Shown in pieces: positions 22,876-31,565 of a DNA stretch of 64,000 bases; the stretch's first letter is position 1, and every line of letters starts with the position of its first letter. Source of the DNA: Trichobilharzia szidati (Eukaryota > Platyhelminthes > Trematoda > Strigeidida > Schistosomatidae). The position numbers and the translations under genes are program-made. Below the pieces are notes generated by a model that ran no database searches, was not told where the DNA came from, and saw only the letters and a list, made by a program, of their open reading frames with translations. The stretch is taken from positions 98,221,256-98,285,255 of the forward strand of contig OX235271.1 of assembly GCA_944472155.2 (NCBI GenBank). The letters are read 5' to 3'.

Positions 22876-23098
22876 ATTCCCGCGTTCCAAGCGGAACACA
22901 GGACTTCAAGCTTTGAAGTTTCAATAGTACCGGTGTTCCTTTTATGGAGTGGGACTGCACACCGCATACTGGGCCTTTCCTGTTTTCCGACCTTACTACC
23001 GGCTATATGAGGCTTCAAAGCAGCGTGTCGGCCAGAAATCGAAATCAGACCTCTCGTGTGGCTAGTAAACATTCTATCATTGAACCACCGATGCACAA
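22876..23098 (-). repeat. tRNA-derived SINE, type B, degenerate
   Basis: This copy has the same order of blocks as the SINE 75 bp to its left, but is diverged. The tail 'cgttccaagcggaacacagg' is followed by 'acttcaag', the body is altered, and the head has a damaged B box ('ggccagaaatcgaaatcaga'). The two SINEs sit in the same orientation, almost in tandem. Confidence 0.75.
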
Positions 23099-23185
23099 AT
23101 AGTCAGTTATAATTTTAAGATTATACTTATTGATAAGTAAATTGCACATTTTTTGATGTGGTTGTGTTCCCTGAGCTGGATGGTA

Positions 23186-23240
23186 TATTTGCGAAGCTTT
23201 CATCACCCTACTAGGTGACATCTTCAGCGCATACTTCAAT
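23186..23240 (-). ncRNA. Hammerhead ribozyme at the PLE1-B 3' end, core intact
   Basis: On the minus strand: stem I TATGCG, core CTGAAGA, stem II GTCACC/GGTGAT with a TAGTAG loop, GAAA, palindromic AGCT stem III (two base pairs), and stem I return CGCAAATA. All conserved positions of a type I hammerhead are present. Such tiny stem III forms are expected to be active mainly as dimers, which fits tandem PLE terminal repeats. Confidence 0.8.
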
Positions 23241-23284
23241 GTATTGAAGTGAGCTTTAGATTTCTCCACGAGTTTATTAGTCAT

Positions 23285-25270
23285 CTCTCTCCTGGTGAAC
23301 TTGAATATGATTGATTGTTTTTGTGCGTTTTCACACCTTCTAGGCTACCTGTATTGGAACTGATTGTTTCTTTGACTTGAACTTTGACCCTTTCTGTGTG
23401 AGGTTTCTTTCTTATCGGTTGATATATTTTGTCAATCTCGATGTGTCTATTGATTGATGATTCACTGGAATGCCAAGCTTCTAGAAATTCTCTAGCATTC
23501 TTGTTGTTTCCTCTGTCTAATATTTGAACGTTGTCCCAGTCGAATTGGTGTCCGTGGTTGTCTGTATGTAGTGATATGAGGGAGTGGATATCATGTCTTT
23601 TGACAGCTAGCTTATGATCATGGATACGAAGGGGACGTCCACTTTGACCAATGTAGTGTTTTTCGCAGTTGATACAATCTATTTTGTAGATGATGTTGGT
23701 TTTATCTTCCTTCGCTGTTGAGTCTTTTGGTTGACATAGAATTGAGTGAATTGACTTTGTTGGTTTGTGTACGACGTCAATTCCTAAAGGTTTGAAGAGT
23801 CGTGTAGTGATTTATGAGATGTCCTTTATATATGGTAAGGCGATTTTCGTTCTGCTTTCCTTGGGGGCTTTCGGTTTGATAGGTTGGCTTGGGGGTATAT
23901 GTCTTTTGATGAAATTTCTTGGATATCCATTCTTTTGGAAGATGTCCATGAGATATCTCTCTTCAATTTTCCTTAAGGTGGGAGTGCTGCAATGAGTCCT
24001 GGCTCTCTTGAATAGTGTTTGTGTGCAATTCCTTTCGTGTGCTATTGGATTGTTGCTGTTGTAATTCAGGATTTGGTCTGTGTGAGTTGATTTTCCATAA
24101 ACTTGGGTTTTTAATTCCCCTGTGGTTGTTCGCTTGACTAAGACGTCCAAAAATGGGATTTGGTTCTCTGATTCTTCTTCTCTTGTGAATTTGATGTCGT
24201 TGAAGACGTTGTTTATTAAGTTGTGAGTTTTATCTAACTCGTTTCTTTTGATTATAACAAATGTGTCGTCTACGTAACGTATCCAAATCTTGGGTTTGAT
24301 CTTTGGTAGAATTATGTTTTCGAGCCTTTACATCACTGCTTCTGCAATTAAACCTGATATTGGCGATCCCATAGGTGTTGTTTTCTCTATAATTCTTTGG
24401 ATAAATTGTATGTTGGAGTTCCTGGTAGTGATACAATTGGTAGTAACGAGATATTTGGTTTGTGTATTTTGGGTCTGCCGTAGAATCGGGGTAGGATTGG
24501 TCCACTGGATTTCATTCTCCATTGGTCTTGTTCTGTGATTTGTCCAGTTTTGGTAAGCTTGTTTAAGGTCTTTTGGATGCGGTTGTCCAATGTTTGTATG
24601 GGATTTATTGATACACATCCTAGTCTTTGAGTAGTTCTTCAGCTTTCTTGGTGTATTCTTCTCTGGCCATGACTACTGTTGTTCTTCCTTTGTCGGCTGG
24701 TAGAATGACGATTTCCTTCCTATTTTTCAGCTTTTTGAGGGCCTTTAGTTCTTGAGAGTTGAGTTGTGTGTGTTGCTTTTTCTGTTTGACTATTGGTACA
24801 ATTGTTTGGCGTATCCCTTCCTGTGTTTCTTCCTTCAAGTTTGATGATTTGGGTAATGATTCAAGGGCAGCGAAGAAGTCAGTATTCGAGGCATCTCCGG
24901 TGTTGTAGTTTAATCCTTTTTGTAGTAGTTGTTGTTCCACTTTTGATAGGTTGACTACGCAGTCTATAGGTGTATTGTCTGGTTGTTCTTTTCTAATCTT
25001 GGTTAGCTTGGTTTTGAGGACTCCTCGTCTTTGTTCTCTGTGTTTTCTACTTGACAATGTAATTGCGGTGATCAGCGTGGACAGGTGTTCCTGGTTGAGG
25101 GTTTTCTCTAGTTTTTCTTTTTTGGACATCTATTATTCGTTGATATTTCTTGATCCGATAATGTGCGTCTGTAATCATTAATTTGACCATTCGCCTTCCA
25201 CTTTGTTCGGCCAATTTCCATCTCATTGGGCAGTTGACTGGTGGTTTGTATCTTACACTGGTCGGTAGGA
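23285..25270 (-). pseudogene. Broken PLE1 polyprotein (N-terminal, RT and GIY-YIG parts)
   Basis: Pieces in order on the minus strand: 25,129-24,620 encodes the PLE N-terminal region ending in KEIVILPADKGRTTVVMARE, a family hallmark. 24,618-24,360 encodes RFYGRPKIHKPNISLLPIVS, then GTPTYNLSKEL and, after a deletion that removes motif A, TTPMGSPISGLIAEAVM. 24,350-24,150 holds a frameshifted YVDDTF region. 24,150-23,815 encodes DVLVKRTTTGELKTQVYGKS to LPYIKDIS, where a stop replaces Glu. 23,811-23,285 encodes the GIY-YIG nuclease, which has lost two residues in the 'GRPLRLRIHDY' segment relative to PLE1-A. Most of the decay is frameshift and deletion. Confidence 0.87.
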
Positions 25271-25272
25271 TT

Positions 25273-25530
25273 TGATCACCCACTGGGATTCGAACCCAGG
25301 ACCTTCCGGTTACAAGGCAAGCTCATATACCATTCAGCCACTGGGACCCGATTCAATGGCCAGTGCATGAATTCTAACTTCTACCAATTCGTGATTTAGC
25401 GCGACCCCAACCATTGTCGTTGGTGGGACATCCATCCACACACGTGACATCTAATTGGACCTCACTGGTCACGACTTCTCACTAGAACTCCAGGAAGCTC
25501 CATCCTGTAGCAAGTCACTAGCGAGCATCA
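25273..25530 (-). repeat. Sm-alpha-like SINE, 5' two thirds
   Basis: The minus strand has 'gagaagtcgtgaccagtgag', 'gtcgcgctaaatcacgaatt' and 'gaattcatgcactggccatt', then the tRNA-like head (GTCCCAGTGGCTGAATGG), then 'aaggtcctgggttcgaatcc' (B box). The element stops exactly after 'cagtgggtg', where PLE1-B begins, so the hammerhead and tail are missing from this copy. Confidence 0.85.
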
Positions 25531-25573
25531 GATTAATTTTCTATAGTTTGGTTTGTAAGGATTAGTTATGTTT

Positions 25574-25786
25574 TACGAGTTGATCACGGACTGATATGAG
25601 TTAGAGAACCATTGAAAAACAGGGAGTACTGGACAGCTGCTTGCCTTGTAACCGGAAGGTCCTGGGTTCGAATCCCAGTGGGTGCGTACTGCCGATGATT
25701 CCCAAACTAGGATGAAACAGCAGCTGTCCAGTACTCCCTGGTTTTCAGTGGTTCTCTAACTGATATCAGTCCGTGATCAACTCGTA
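25574..25786. repeat. 213-bp fold-back of the Sm-alpha tail with B box and hammerhead in the loop
   Basis: Arms 25,574-25,640 and 25,720-25,786 (67 bp each) are near-perfect inverted copies of the Sm-alpha tail ('ccagtactccctggttttca' and 'tgatatcagtccgtgatcaa' on the right). The 79-bp loop holds a B box (gggttcgaatccc) and a hammerhead core with CCGATGA in place of CTGATGA, stem II TCCCAAACTAGGA, and GAAAC. A (TA)n tract follows at 25,788. Confidence 0.85.
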
Positions 25787-26543
25787 GAATATATATATAT
25801 ATATATATGAACTACGTTGCGGGCTTACTTAATACTACTGTCTGTTTCAATTTAGGTCACTGTGACAATAAAACATTACTACTACAATCCTTTTGTACTT
25901 GTATGATCCTGCGTACAACTTGTAGTTGGTACCTAGCGGGGAAATTAGTAGTTTTCCGTACAATTACAAAACAGAATATTTGGTCAGCGTGAAAGAAAAA
26001 CTAATTCCCACTGAAATAATAACAATAATTATAAATATATTCGAAAGTAAGAAACAAACAACTTTAGAATAGCTTGTTAGTAATAACATATATGCGCAAC
26101 TAATTGTTTACTGCATAAAATTCTGCAAAATAATAATGCTTCATTATGCATAATTAGTGCACTCGTATTTATTTATTTATTATACGCACTTAGAACATCA
26201 CAGTTCAACGGAATTATTGATAAATACTTTCTAAAAATGCATCTGCTGCACTGTAGGGATAAAAATGTTTTGTGTATTATGAAAGTGTTTTAATTCGTCT
26301 TTGTAAATTTACGCTATATACGTTTATGATGCCCACCATAAGAATTAATTAAAATATGCTTAGGCAATAGCTGTTCATAAATTTAAGCCCACACTCCCCC
26401 TCCCCGTGTGTGTACCAAACAATTTGTCATTAATATTGACATACCTTGGTAATCTTTATCTAATTAGATAACCAAACGTAGCACTAATTATTCTTAAATC
26501 TTTTTTGTCACTTCAGGTATTTTAATCAACCTTTATTTTTTAT
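25787..26543. other. No gene recognised; (TA)n at its left edge
   Basis: A (TA)n tract occupies 25,788-25,808. The rest is AT-rich with no supported feature. Confidence 0.5.
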
Positions 26544-26778
26544 GAGTCGGTGGTACAGAAGTGGAATGATTACCGACAATGCATGTAGTCCAGGGTTCGG
26601 TCCCCGGCCGACGTACTGCTATACCTCTCTAAGCCAGTAGTAAGACCAGTAAAGAGGCAAGGTTAGGCATAAGGCTAGCAACCCACCCCATCAGGTAGAA
26701 ACAAACACCACTGCCACCGAAACTTCAAAGCTCTAGCTTCAAGCTCCATGTTTCATTAGGAATTCGAAGGAATAAAAT
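26544..26778 (+). repeat. tRNA-derived SINE, type B, diverged
   Basis: The head 'gagtcggtggtacagaagtg' is followed by a damaged B box (gggttcggtcccc), 'ctctctaagccagtagtaag' and 'ggctagcaacccaccccatc', ending in 'tttcattaggaattcgaagg' and 'aataaaatg'. It aligns with the 10,631 and 33,365 copies over its whole length. Confidence 0.82.
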
Positions 26779-27518
26779 GAATGAATTTATTTTTTAATTA
26801 AATTGACTTGACACCACAACTTTCAGATAATCTAGGTCTTCTGATAACACTATCTAAATAGTAGTAGATTTAAAGAGAAATAGGAAATAACTGAAAATTA
26901 CTGTCAAACAGTAACTAATTATGGATTTCATATGAAAACAAAAATGGAGTAACCAAAGACAATTCAATTCTTGTAAATTCAGTTGTACAAAATATACGAA
27001 ACTGTAGTCGTTTTTGGACTAGCCAATTTCACTAATAACATCTTTAACTATACGACATATAAAAATCTTTTCTTTCTGTAAATCAACTAATATAGATACA
27101 TAGGTAAAGGAGATTAAAGTACCGTGTGCAACTAACAACTGATGGAAAAAGAAGTTACGACAATCGTTTGCATATTTTAGACCTACTGCTTTGAGAAATC
27201 TTTTAGCTAAATGCCCTCTAAACACCCAGTGAAGATCACTAATTGACATATTTTACTACTTTTCTTAACAAGAACATATAATTAGCTCAACTTCATTGAG
27301 AAAACATTTCATGACGGGTGCCATATTAAATCAGCTATTTTATCATCTTTTGCTTGTACCAGTATACTGACTTGCACATTAAGTATGATATGCCTATTTT
27401 ATGATTATCAGCAGGAGATAAGCATTATAAAGTGTAAAATACTTCTGTCGCATTAATGTCTGCAAGCACATTGAAAATGTTAGTATTGTGTCGTATTCCA
27501 TATGATATTTGGTTTAAG
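26779..27518. other. No gene recognised
   Basis: A 76-aa minus-strand frame at 27,019-27,249 contains no motif I know (see rejected items). Nothing else is visible. Confidence 0.45.
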
Positions 27519-27745
27519 TGTGTCGATGGCACAGCGGTAGAATGCTCGCCGACCAAGCAGGTGGTTCGGGGTTCAGTCCTCGGCCGACGCACTCTCTTAC
27601 CTCGACAAACCGGTAAAGAGGGAAGGTTGGGCATGAGGCTAGCGACCACATCCCGTAAAAATATACACCACTGCTACTGAAACTTCAAGCCTCTAGCCTG
27701 AAGTCCTATGTTCCACTGGAAACGTAAAGGAATAAAAGAAAAATT
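27519..27745 (+). repeat. tRNA-derived SINE, type B
   Basis: The head 'gtgtcgatggcacagcggta' is followed by a B-box-like 'gggttcagtcctc' and 'gccgacgcactctcttacct'. The body has 'ggaaggttgggcatgaggct', and the tail is 'atgttccactggaaacgtaa' plus 'aggaataaaag'. Confidence 0.87.
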
Positions 27746-27984
27746 TGGTTTACAGCACTGGTAGACTGAACTCAAAATAAAAGATAGATTATACTAAAAA
27801 TCAGTAAACGCGGTTCCTTATTACGTTCTATTGACAATTTTTCATTTTTTTTCTGCAGACAATGTTAAACATCTATCTTCCCTCGTTGGATACTGAAGTT
27901 CAGATTACCAGCCAGAAAGGATAAGGAAAAAGAAAATCTGGGAATGAACCAAACAAAATACTGTCGCGCAACAAATATGTCAAA

Positions 27985-28185
27985 AGAAACCGTGACATCA
28001 CATGCCGGATGGCAAGCCACAGAGTTTAGGCGTCCGAGGCTGACATGGAGATCGTATGTGGAAGACATAAAAGCTTGTTGGCAATCATGAAACCAGATAA
28101 AAACAAAGACTGCAGAGAACAGGGTGAAATGGAGGCGTGATGCTGAAGGTCTATATTCCACTCGGAACCCAAGGGAATAATAATT
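27985..28185 (+). pseudogene. 3' end of an RTE-like endonuclease/reverse transcriptase
   Basis: The conceptual translation contains a Thr-Trp-Arg-Ser-Tyr-Val-Glu-Asp-Ile-Lys-Ala-Cys segment and TAENRVKWRRDAEGLYSTRN, the C-terminus of the same LINE family as 7890-8095. There is one in-frame stop. The end 'ctatattccactcggaaccc' plus 'aagggaataataa' matches the tail of the type B SINEs. Confidence 0.65.
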
Positions 28186-28403
28186 TGTATTGTCTGTAAC
28201 ACTACTCTATATTTTGCAGAAAAAGGTTGGTAAATTTGACCGTTGTACTTCTTCGAAGATTTTGACTTCCACTTCTCCCTGTTGAGCACACTTCTTAGAC
28301 TTCTCAAGAAGAGTTATGTTATACTTCACAAGGCAATATTGAAGCTATATAGTAATAAGCAGATGATAACTGTATGAATAATTAATAATAATGCAGCTGT
28401 ATT

Positions 28404-28622
28404 TAATTCCATATTAATTTGTTTATTAGATATATCACACAGTGAAACAGTATTATTATTTACTGGATGGCGTTTCGAACACAATTTATTATTCATAATT
28501 GAATCAATTATGATATCACTTGATGTGATTATGAACAATAAATTATGTTCAAAACACTATCCAAGTAAATAATACTGTTTCACTGTGTGATACTGTCTAA
28601 TAAACAAATTAACAAGGAATTA
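28404..28622. repeat. 219-bp palindrome of PLE2 terminal repeats
   Basis: Left arm 28,404-28,499 and right arm 28,528-28,622 are inverted copies around a 28-bp centre. Each arm contains a PLE2-like end: 'agtgaaacagtattattatt', 'tactggat...gtttcgaacac' and 'aatttattattcataat' on the left, with the complement on the right. Both copies of the hammerhead-like hairpin ('gaacacaatttattattc') are diverged from PLE2-A. Confidence 0.8.
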
Positions 28623-29029
28623 TGCATACTACTACAGTGCTCAAGTTCTACGCATATATTAATAATTGTATGCTATCAATGAGAAACTTTAATTTAAAAA
28701 CAAAACAATTTCCATATAAATTCAAATTTGTTTAATTTACTAAATAAACTGAGTACTTATCAATTTATTACTTATTTAGCCCAAGAATTCATGTGACATG
28801 TAATTTATACACCCCGTACAAGTACAGTAAACGCTTGTTAGATAGCTGAGAGCGCCTTCTTATCAGATAAAGTTGGATAGGTTCACACAGAAATGTAGCT
28901 CATTCATTGAAATGTCAGTGCTTAGTCTAGTGGACAATAAACCCATTCATCAAAAATGAATATAACATTCTACCTCGCAGGCAATAAATTCTTATCTACA
29001 GAACAAATCAAATATGATAGACACTGGTG
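28623..29029. other. No gene recognised
   Basis: AT-rich, no supported feature. Confidence 0.5.
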
Positions 29030-29265
29030 GTTTGCAATTAATAGTGTTCTCTGAGATGGTTAGTTTAGTTGCGGAGCTTTCGTCGTCCTTCTGGACAACA
29101 TCTTCAGCGCAATATTTAGCATAATGTGAGATGATTTAAATTTCTTCATGAATGATATAATTGCGTCTCCTGGTAACCATCTTTACATATGTGTTGACCA
29201 TTTTCTATTGACTTGGATTTTAAACTCTATTACACTGATGGTTTATTTGACATATTTTAATTCGA
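29030..29265 (-). mobile_element. Terminal fragment of a diverged PLE1-related element
   Basis: The order of blocks matches the PLE1-B end (23,160-23,300) at lower identity: 'gttctctgagatggttagtt', the hammerhead at 29,063-29,120, 'gagatgatttaaatttcttc', and 'gcgtctcctggtaacc' in place of 'ctctctcctggtgaac'. No coding region remains. Confidence 0.65.
29063..29120 (-). ncRNA. Hammerhead ribozyme, diverged PLE1 type, core intact
   Basis: On the minus strand: stem I ATTGCG, core CTGAAGA, stem II GTTGTCC/GGACGAC around AGAA (7 base pairs), GAAA, palindromic AGCT, C17, and stem I return CGCAACT. Compared with PLE1-B, stem II has changed on both sides while pairing is kept (GTCACC/GGTGAT against GTTGTCC/GGACGAC). 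This supports selection on, or recent function of, the fold. Confidence 0.8.
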
Positions 29266-29472
29266 AACATGCTTTTATAGGTAAACAAACCATTGTTAAA
29301 TGGTTAAATACCAAGTTATTAGAATAACTATTTGCATATTGCACAACAGGAGACAAACTTGTCTGTTTATTAGTACTGGAACGTTGCACGTAGTTAGATC
29401 AAAGGTGAAATCCTCACTGAGTCATTTAGATTTATTTTCAAGAGTCTGTTTCTACGGATTTGATTTATCTCA

Positions 29473-29740
29473 AGCTTGATCACGGATTGATATCAGTTAG
29501 AGAACCATTGAAAACCAGGGAGTACTGGCCACCAGTTTCGTCTCAGTTTGGGACTCTTCACCAGTATGATCCCACTACCTTTTGATTACAACGCAAGCTC
29601 GTAGAACATTCAACCACTGGAACTCCATCCAGTGACCCATGAATTCCAGTTTCTACCGATTCGTGATTTTAGTGCGACCACTATCGAATGCCGTTGGTGA
29701 GTATTTGTCCTCGTGCCCGACCTGGTTGTCCCCACTGAAG
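29473..29740 (-). repeat. Sm-alpha-like SINE with degenerate hammerhead
   Basis: The plus strand reads 'gatcacggattgatatcagt' and 'ccagggagtactggcc', then the hammerhead in reverse (GTCCCAAACTGAGAC, with CTGATGA changed to GTGAAGA), the decayed tRNA-like part, and 'gtgcgaccactatcgaatgc'. The B box is badly damaged. Confidence 0.8.
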
Positions 29741-29774
29741 GGAAAACAAGAAATACGAGTAACACCCATAAAAT

Positions 29775-29787
29775 ATCCGTACAATAT
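29775..29787. repeat. Target site duplication, left copy (PLE2-A)
   Basis: ATCCGTACAATAT here is repeated at 31,553-31,565, exactly flanking PLE2-A. Confidence 0.85.
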
Positions 29788-29947
29788 AAGAATAAAACTT
29801 GGGCACTGTGGTAGAGTGTAATTCCATTATGGGTAAATTTTATTCTGATAGAGTCTCACAGTGTTATACAGTAATATTTACTGATGACGTTTCGAGCACA
29901 ATTTATTGCTCATAATCATATCAAGGTAATCACACACTATTAAAATA

Positions 29948-31497
29948 CATAAGCCAGGTTATCCCATAAGACCAATAGTAGGTTTTAGAAATACCCCTAC
30001 ATATTAATTATCAAAACATTTAGCTCTAATATTATGCCTCATTAGAAATCGTTCAAATTCTAGACTAACTAATTCATATGAGATGAAAAATAAACTAAAT
30101 GACATACAACTAGATAGTGATGAAACAATGGTTAGTTTTGATATAACCAGTCTTTATACTAATATACCAGTCAATATAGCCTTAGAAGCAGTTAAAAAAT
30201 AACTAACTGCGGATCCTGAACTCAATCATAGGACAAAGCTGTCCATTGAAGAAATTATTTTAGGGATTCAGCTATGCCTCACATCTACTATATTTAAATT
30301 CCAAGGCAAAATATATAGGCAAACTGAAGGTGTAGCAATGGGATCACCAATATCCCCTATCGTAGCAGATATATTTATGGATAGCTGGGAAAATATGGCA
30401 CTTAATACGTTTAATCCTACTCCAAAAATATGGTGGAGATATGTGGATGACACTTTCACAGTGTTAAAAAAAGAACATATCTCTAGCTTCTTGACACACA
30501 TAAACTCACTAGTGGAGGGAATAAAATTCACATTTGAAGCCGAAAATGAGCAAGGAGAATTAGCTATGTTAGATTGTAAAATAAAACGACTAGAAGAAGG
30601 TAAACTACACACTAGTGTTTATAGAAAACCAACGCATTCTAATAGATATTTAGACTTTAATTCATCTCATCCTTTAACTGTTAAGGCAGGCTTAGTTAAG
30701 TGTTTAACAAACCGAGCAATGGCACTAAGTAGCACAAAAAAAGACCTAAATGATGAAAAAAACAGATAGAAGAGGCGTTGGTTTTAAATAACTATCCTCT
30801 AAAATTCATTAGGAAGATTGAAAAACGCCAAAAGAAAAAGAAAAATAATTGTGAAACTGGTAATAATAACATAAATAAGAGAGAATATAAGTCATCTTCT
30901 GTTATACCATATAAAGAGGGGACATCTGAGACCCTACCTAGGATTCTTAATAAAGCAGGAATTAGGGTGGCATTTAAACCTACTAACTCATTCAGTTAGG
31001 ACACGCTCTGTAGGTTAAAGGACCCAGTGGACCCAATTAGACAAAATAATATCATTTACAAAATACCCTGCAATGACTGTGAGGTCGACTACATAGGTCA
31101 AACTAGTAGGTCAGGGGTAGTCAGATTGTCAGAACATAAGAATTTAGCTAAGGTAAGAATGGTTGACCCAGAGAAGATAAGTAATTTAGAAAAAAGCTCG
31201 GCAATTGCAATGCATGCATTAACACACAACCACACAATAGGGTGGGAGAGGGTTAAAATTCTAAAAAGTAATCTAGATAGGTGGAGAGAGAGGTTGATTA
31301 CTGAATCCTTGTTCATCGAATCTACACCCAACACATGCAATAGGAATGAATCATCACTCATACCTGAAATATGGAAAATAATACTACCAATCAAATCAAG
31401 TGAAAAACAATGGAACTATATAAATGAATTTAGGAAGTCGTGTGATTACCTTGATATGATTATGAGCAATAAACTGTGCTCGAAACGTCATCAGTAA
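29948..31497 (+). pseudogene. PLE2-A reverse transcriptase and GIY-YIG endonuclease, lightly broken
   Basis: The first frame carries IHKPGYPIRPIVGFRNTPTY near 29,955, then MVSFDITSLYTNIPV (motif A, Asp present, near 30,130). It continues from 30,338 with MGSPISPIVADIFMD and the catalytic box WWRYVDDTFTVLK near 30,440. Stops occur near 30,015 and 30,200 and at 30,767, and one extra base shifts the frame near 30,760. The second frame (30,778-31,497, with one stop at 30,997) carries IRQNNIIYKIPCNDCEVDYI and GQTSRSG, the GIY-YIG core, then LTHNHTIGWERVKIL and a C-terminal helix. Only four or five lesions separate it from an open polyprotein, so the insertion is fairly young. Confidence 0.87.
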
Positions 31498-31508
31498 ATA
31501 TTACTGTA
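31445..31508 (+). ncRNA. Hammerhead-like fold at the PLE2-A 3' end, non-canonical core
   Basis: The layout parallels a type I hammerhead: stem I TTGAT / ATCAG, a core ATGATTAT, stem II GAGCA/TGCTC closed by ATAAACTG, GAAA, a palindromic ACGT stem III, C17, and stem I return. Against CTGATGA, positions 3 and 8 read A and T instead of C and G, and one extra T follows position 9. Similar segments occur at all other PLE2 ends here. Activity is uncertain. Confidence 0.5.
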
Positions 31509-31552
31509 TAACACTGTGAGACTCTATCAAAATAAAATTTACCCATAATGGA

Positions 31553-31565
31553 ATCCGTACAATAT
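31553..31565. repeat. Target site duplication, right copy (PLE2-A)
   Basis: ATCCGTACAATAT, identical to 29,775-29,787. Confidence 0.85.

Larger units (their letters stand above)
23100..25272 (-). mobile_element. Penelope-like element copy PLE1-B
   Basis: This is the longest PLE1 copy here. Reading on the minus strand: N-terminal coding from about 25,270, reverse transcriptase, GIY-YIG, and a terminal hammerhead at 23,186-23,240. The 5' end abuts the B-box region of an Sm-alpha SINE (25,273), as if the PLE had inserted into it or been copied onto it. An internal deletion removes RT motif A, and frameshifts break the frame. Confidence 0.88.
29788..31552 (+). mobile_element. Penelope-like element PLE2-A with inverted flank and target duplication
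   Basis: The insertion is bounded by a 13-bp target duplication. The right end (31,441-31,552) is repeated in inverted orientation at the left end (29,790-29,945), an arrangement known for Penelope elements. Between them is a 5'-truncated reverse transcriptase plus GIY-YIG coding region. Fragments of the same family lie at 12,041, 13,796-14,262, 28,404-28,622 and 31,745-31,775. Confidence 0.88.

Noticed and set aside
24951..25181. 76-residue plus-strand frame
   Set aside because: Antisense shadow of the PLE1-B N-terminal coding region.
27019..27249. 76-residue minus-strand frame with a plausible Met start
   Set aside because: No domain, signal peptide or neighbour supports it; frames of this length are common by chance here.
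29880..29920. CTGATGA on the opposite strand of PLE2 ends taken as a normal hammerhead core
   Set aside because: No GAAA follows a stem II on that strand; the GAAA and stem III pattern is only on the element-sense strand, so that CTGATGA is the complement of stem I plus C17.
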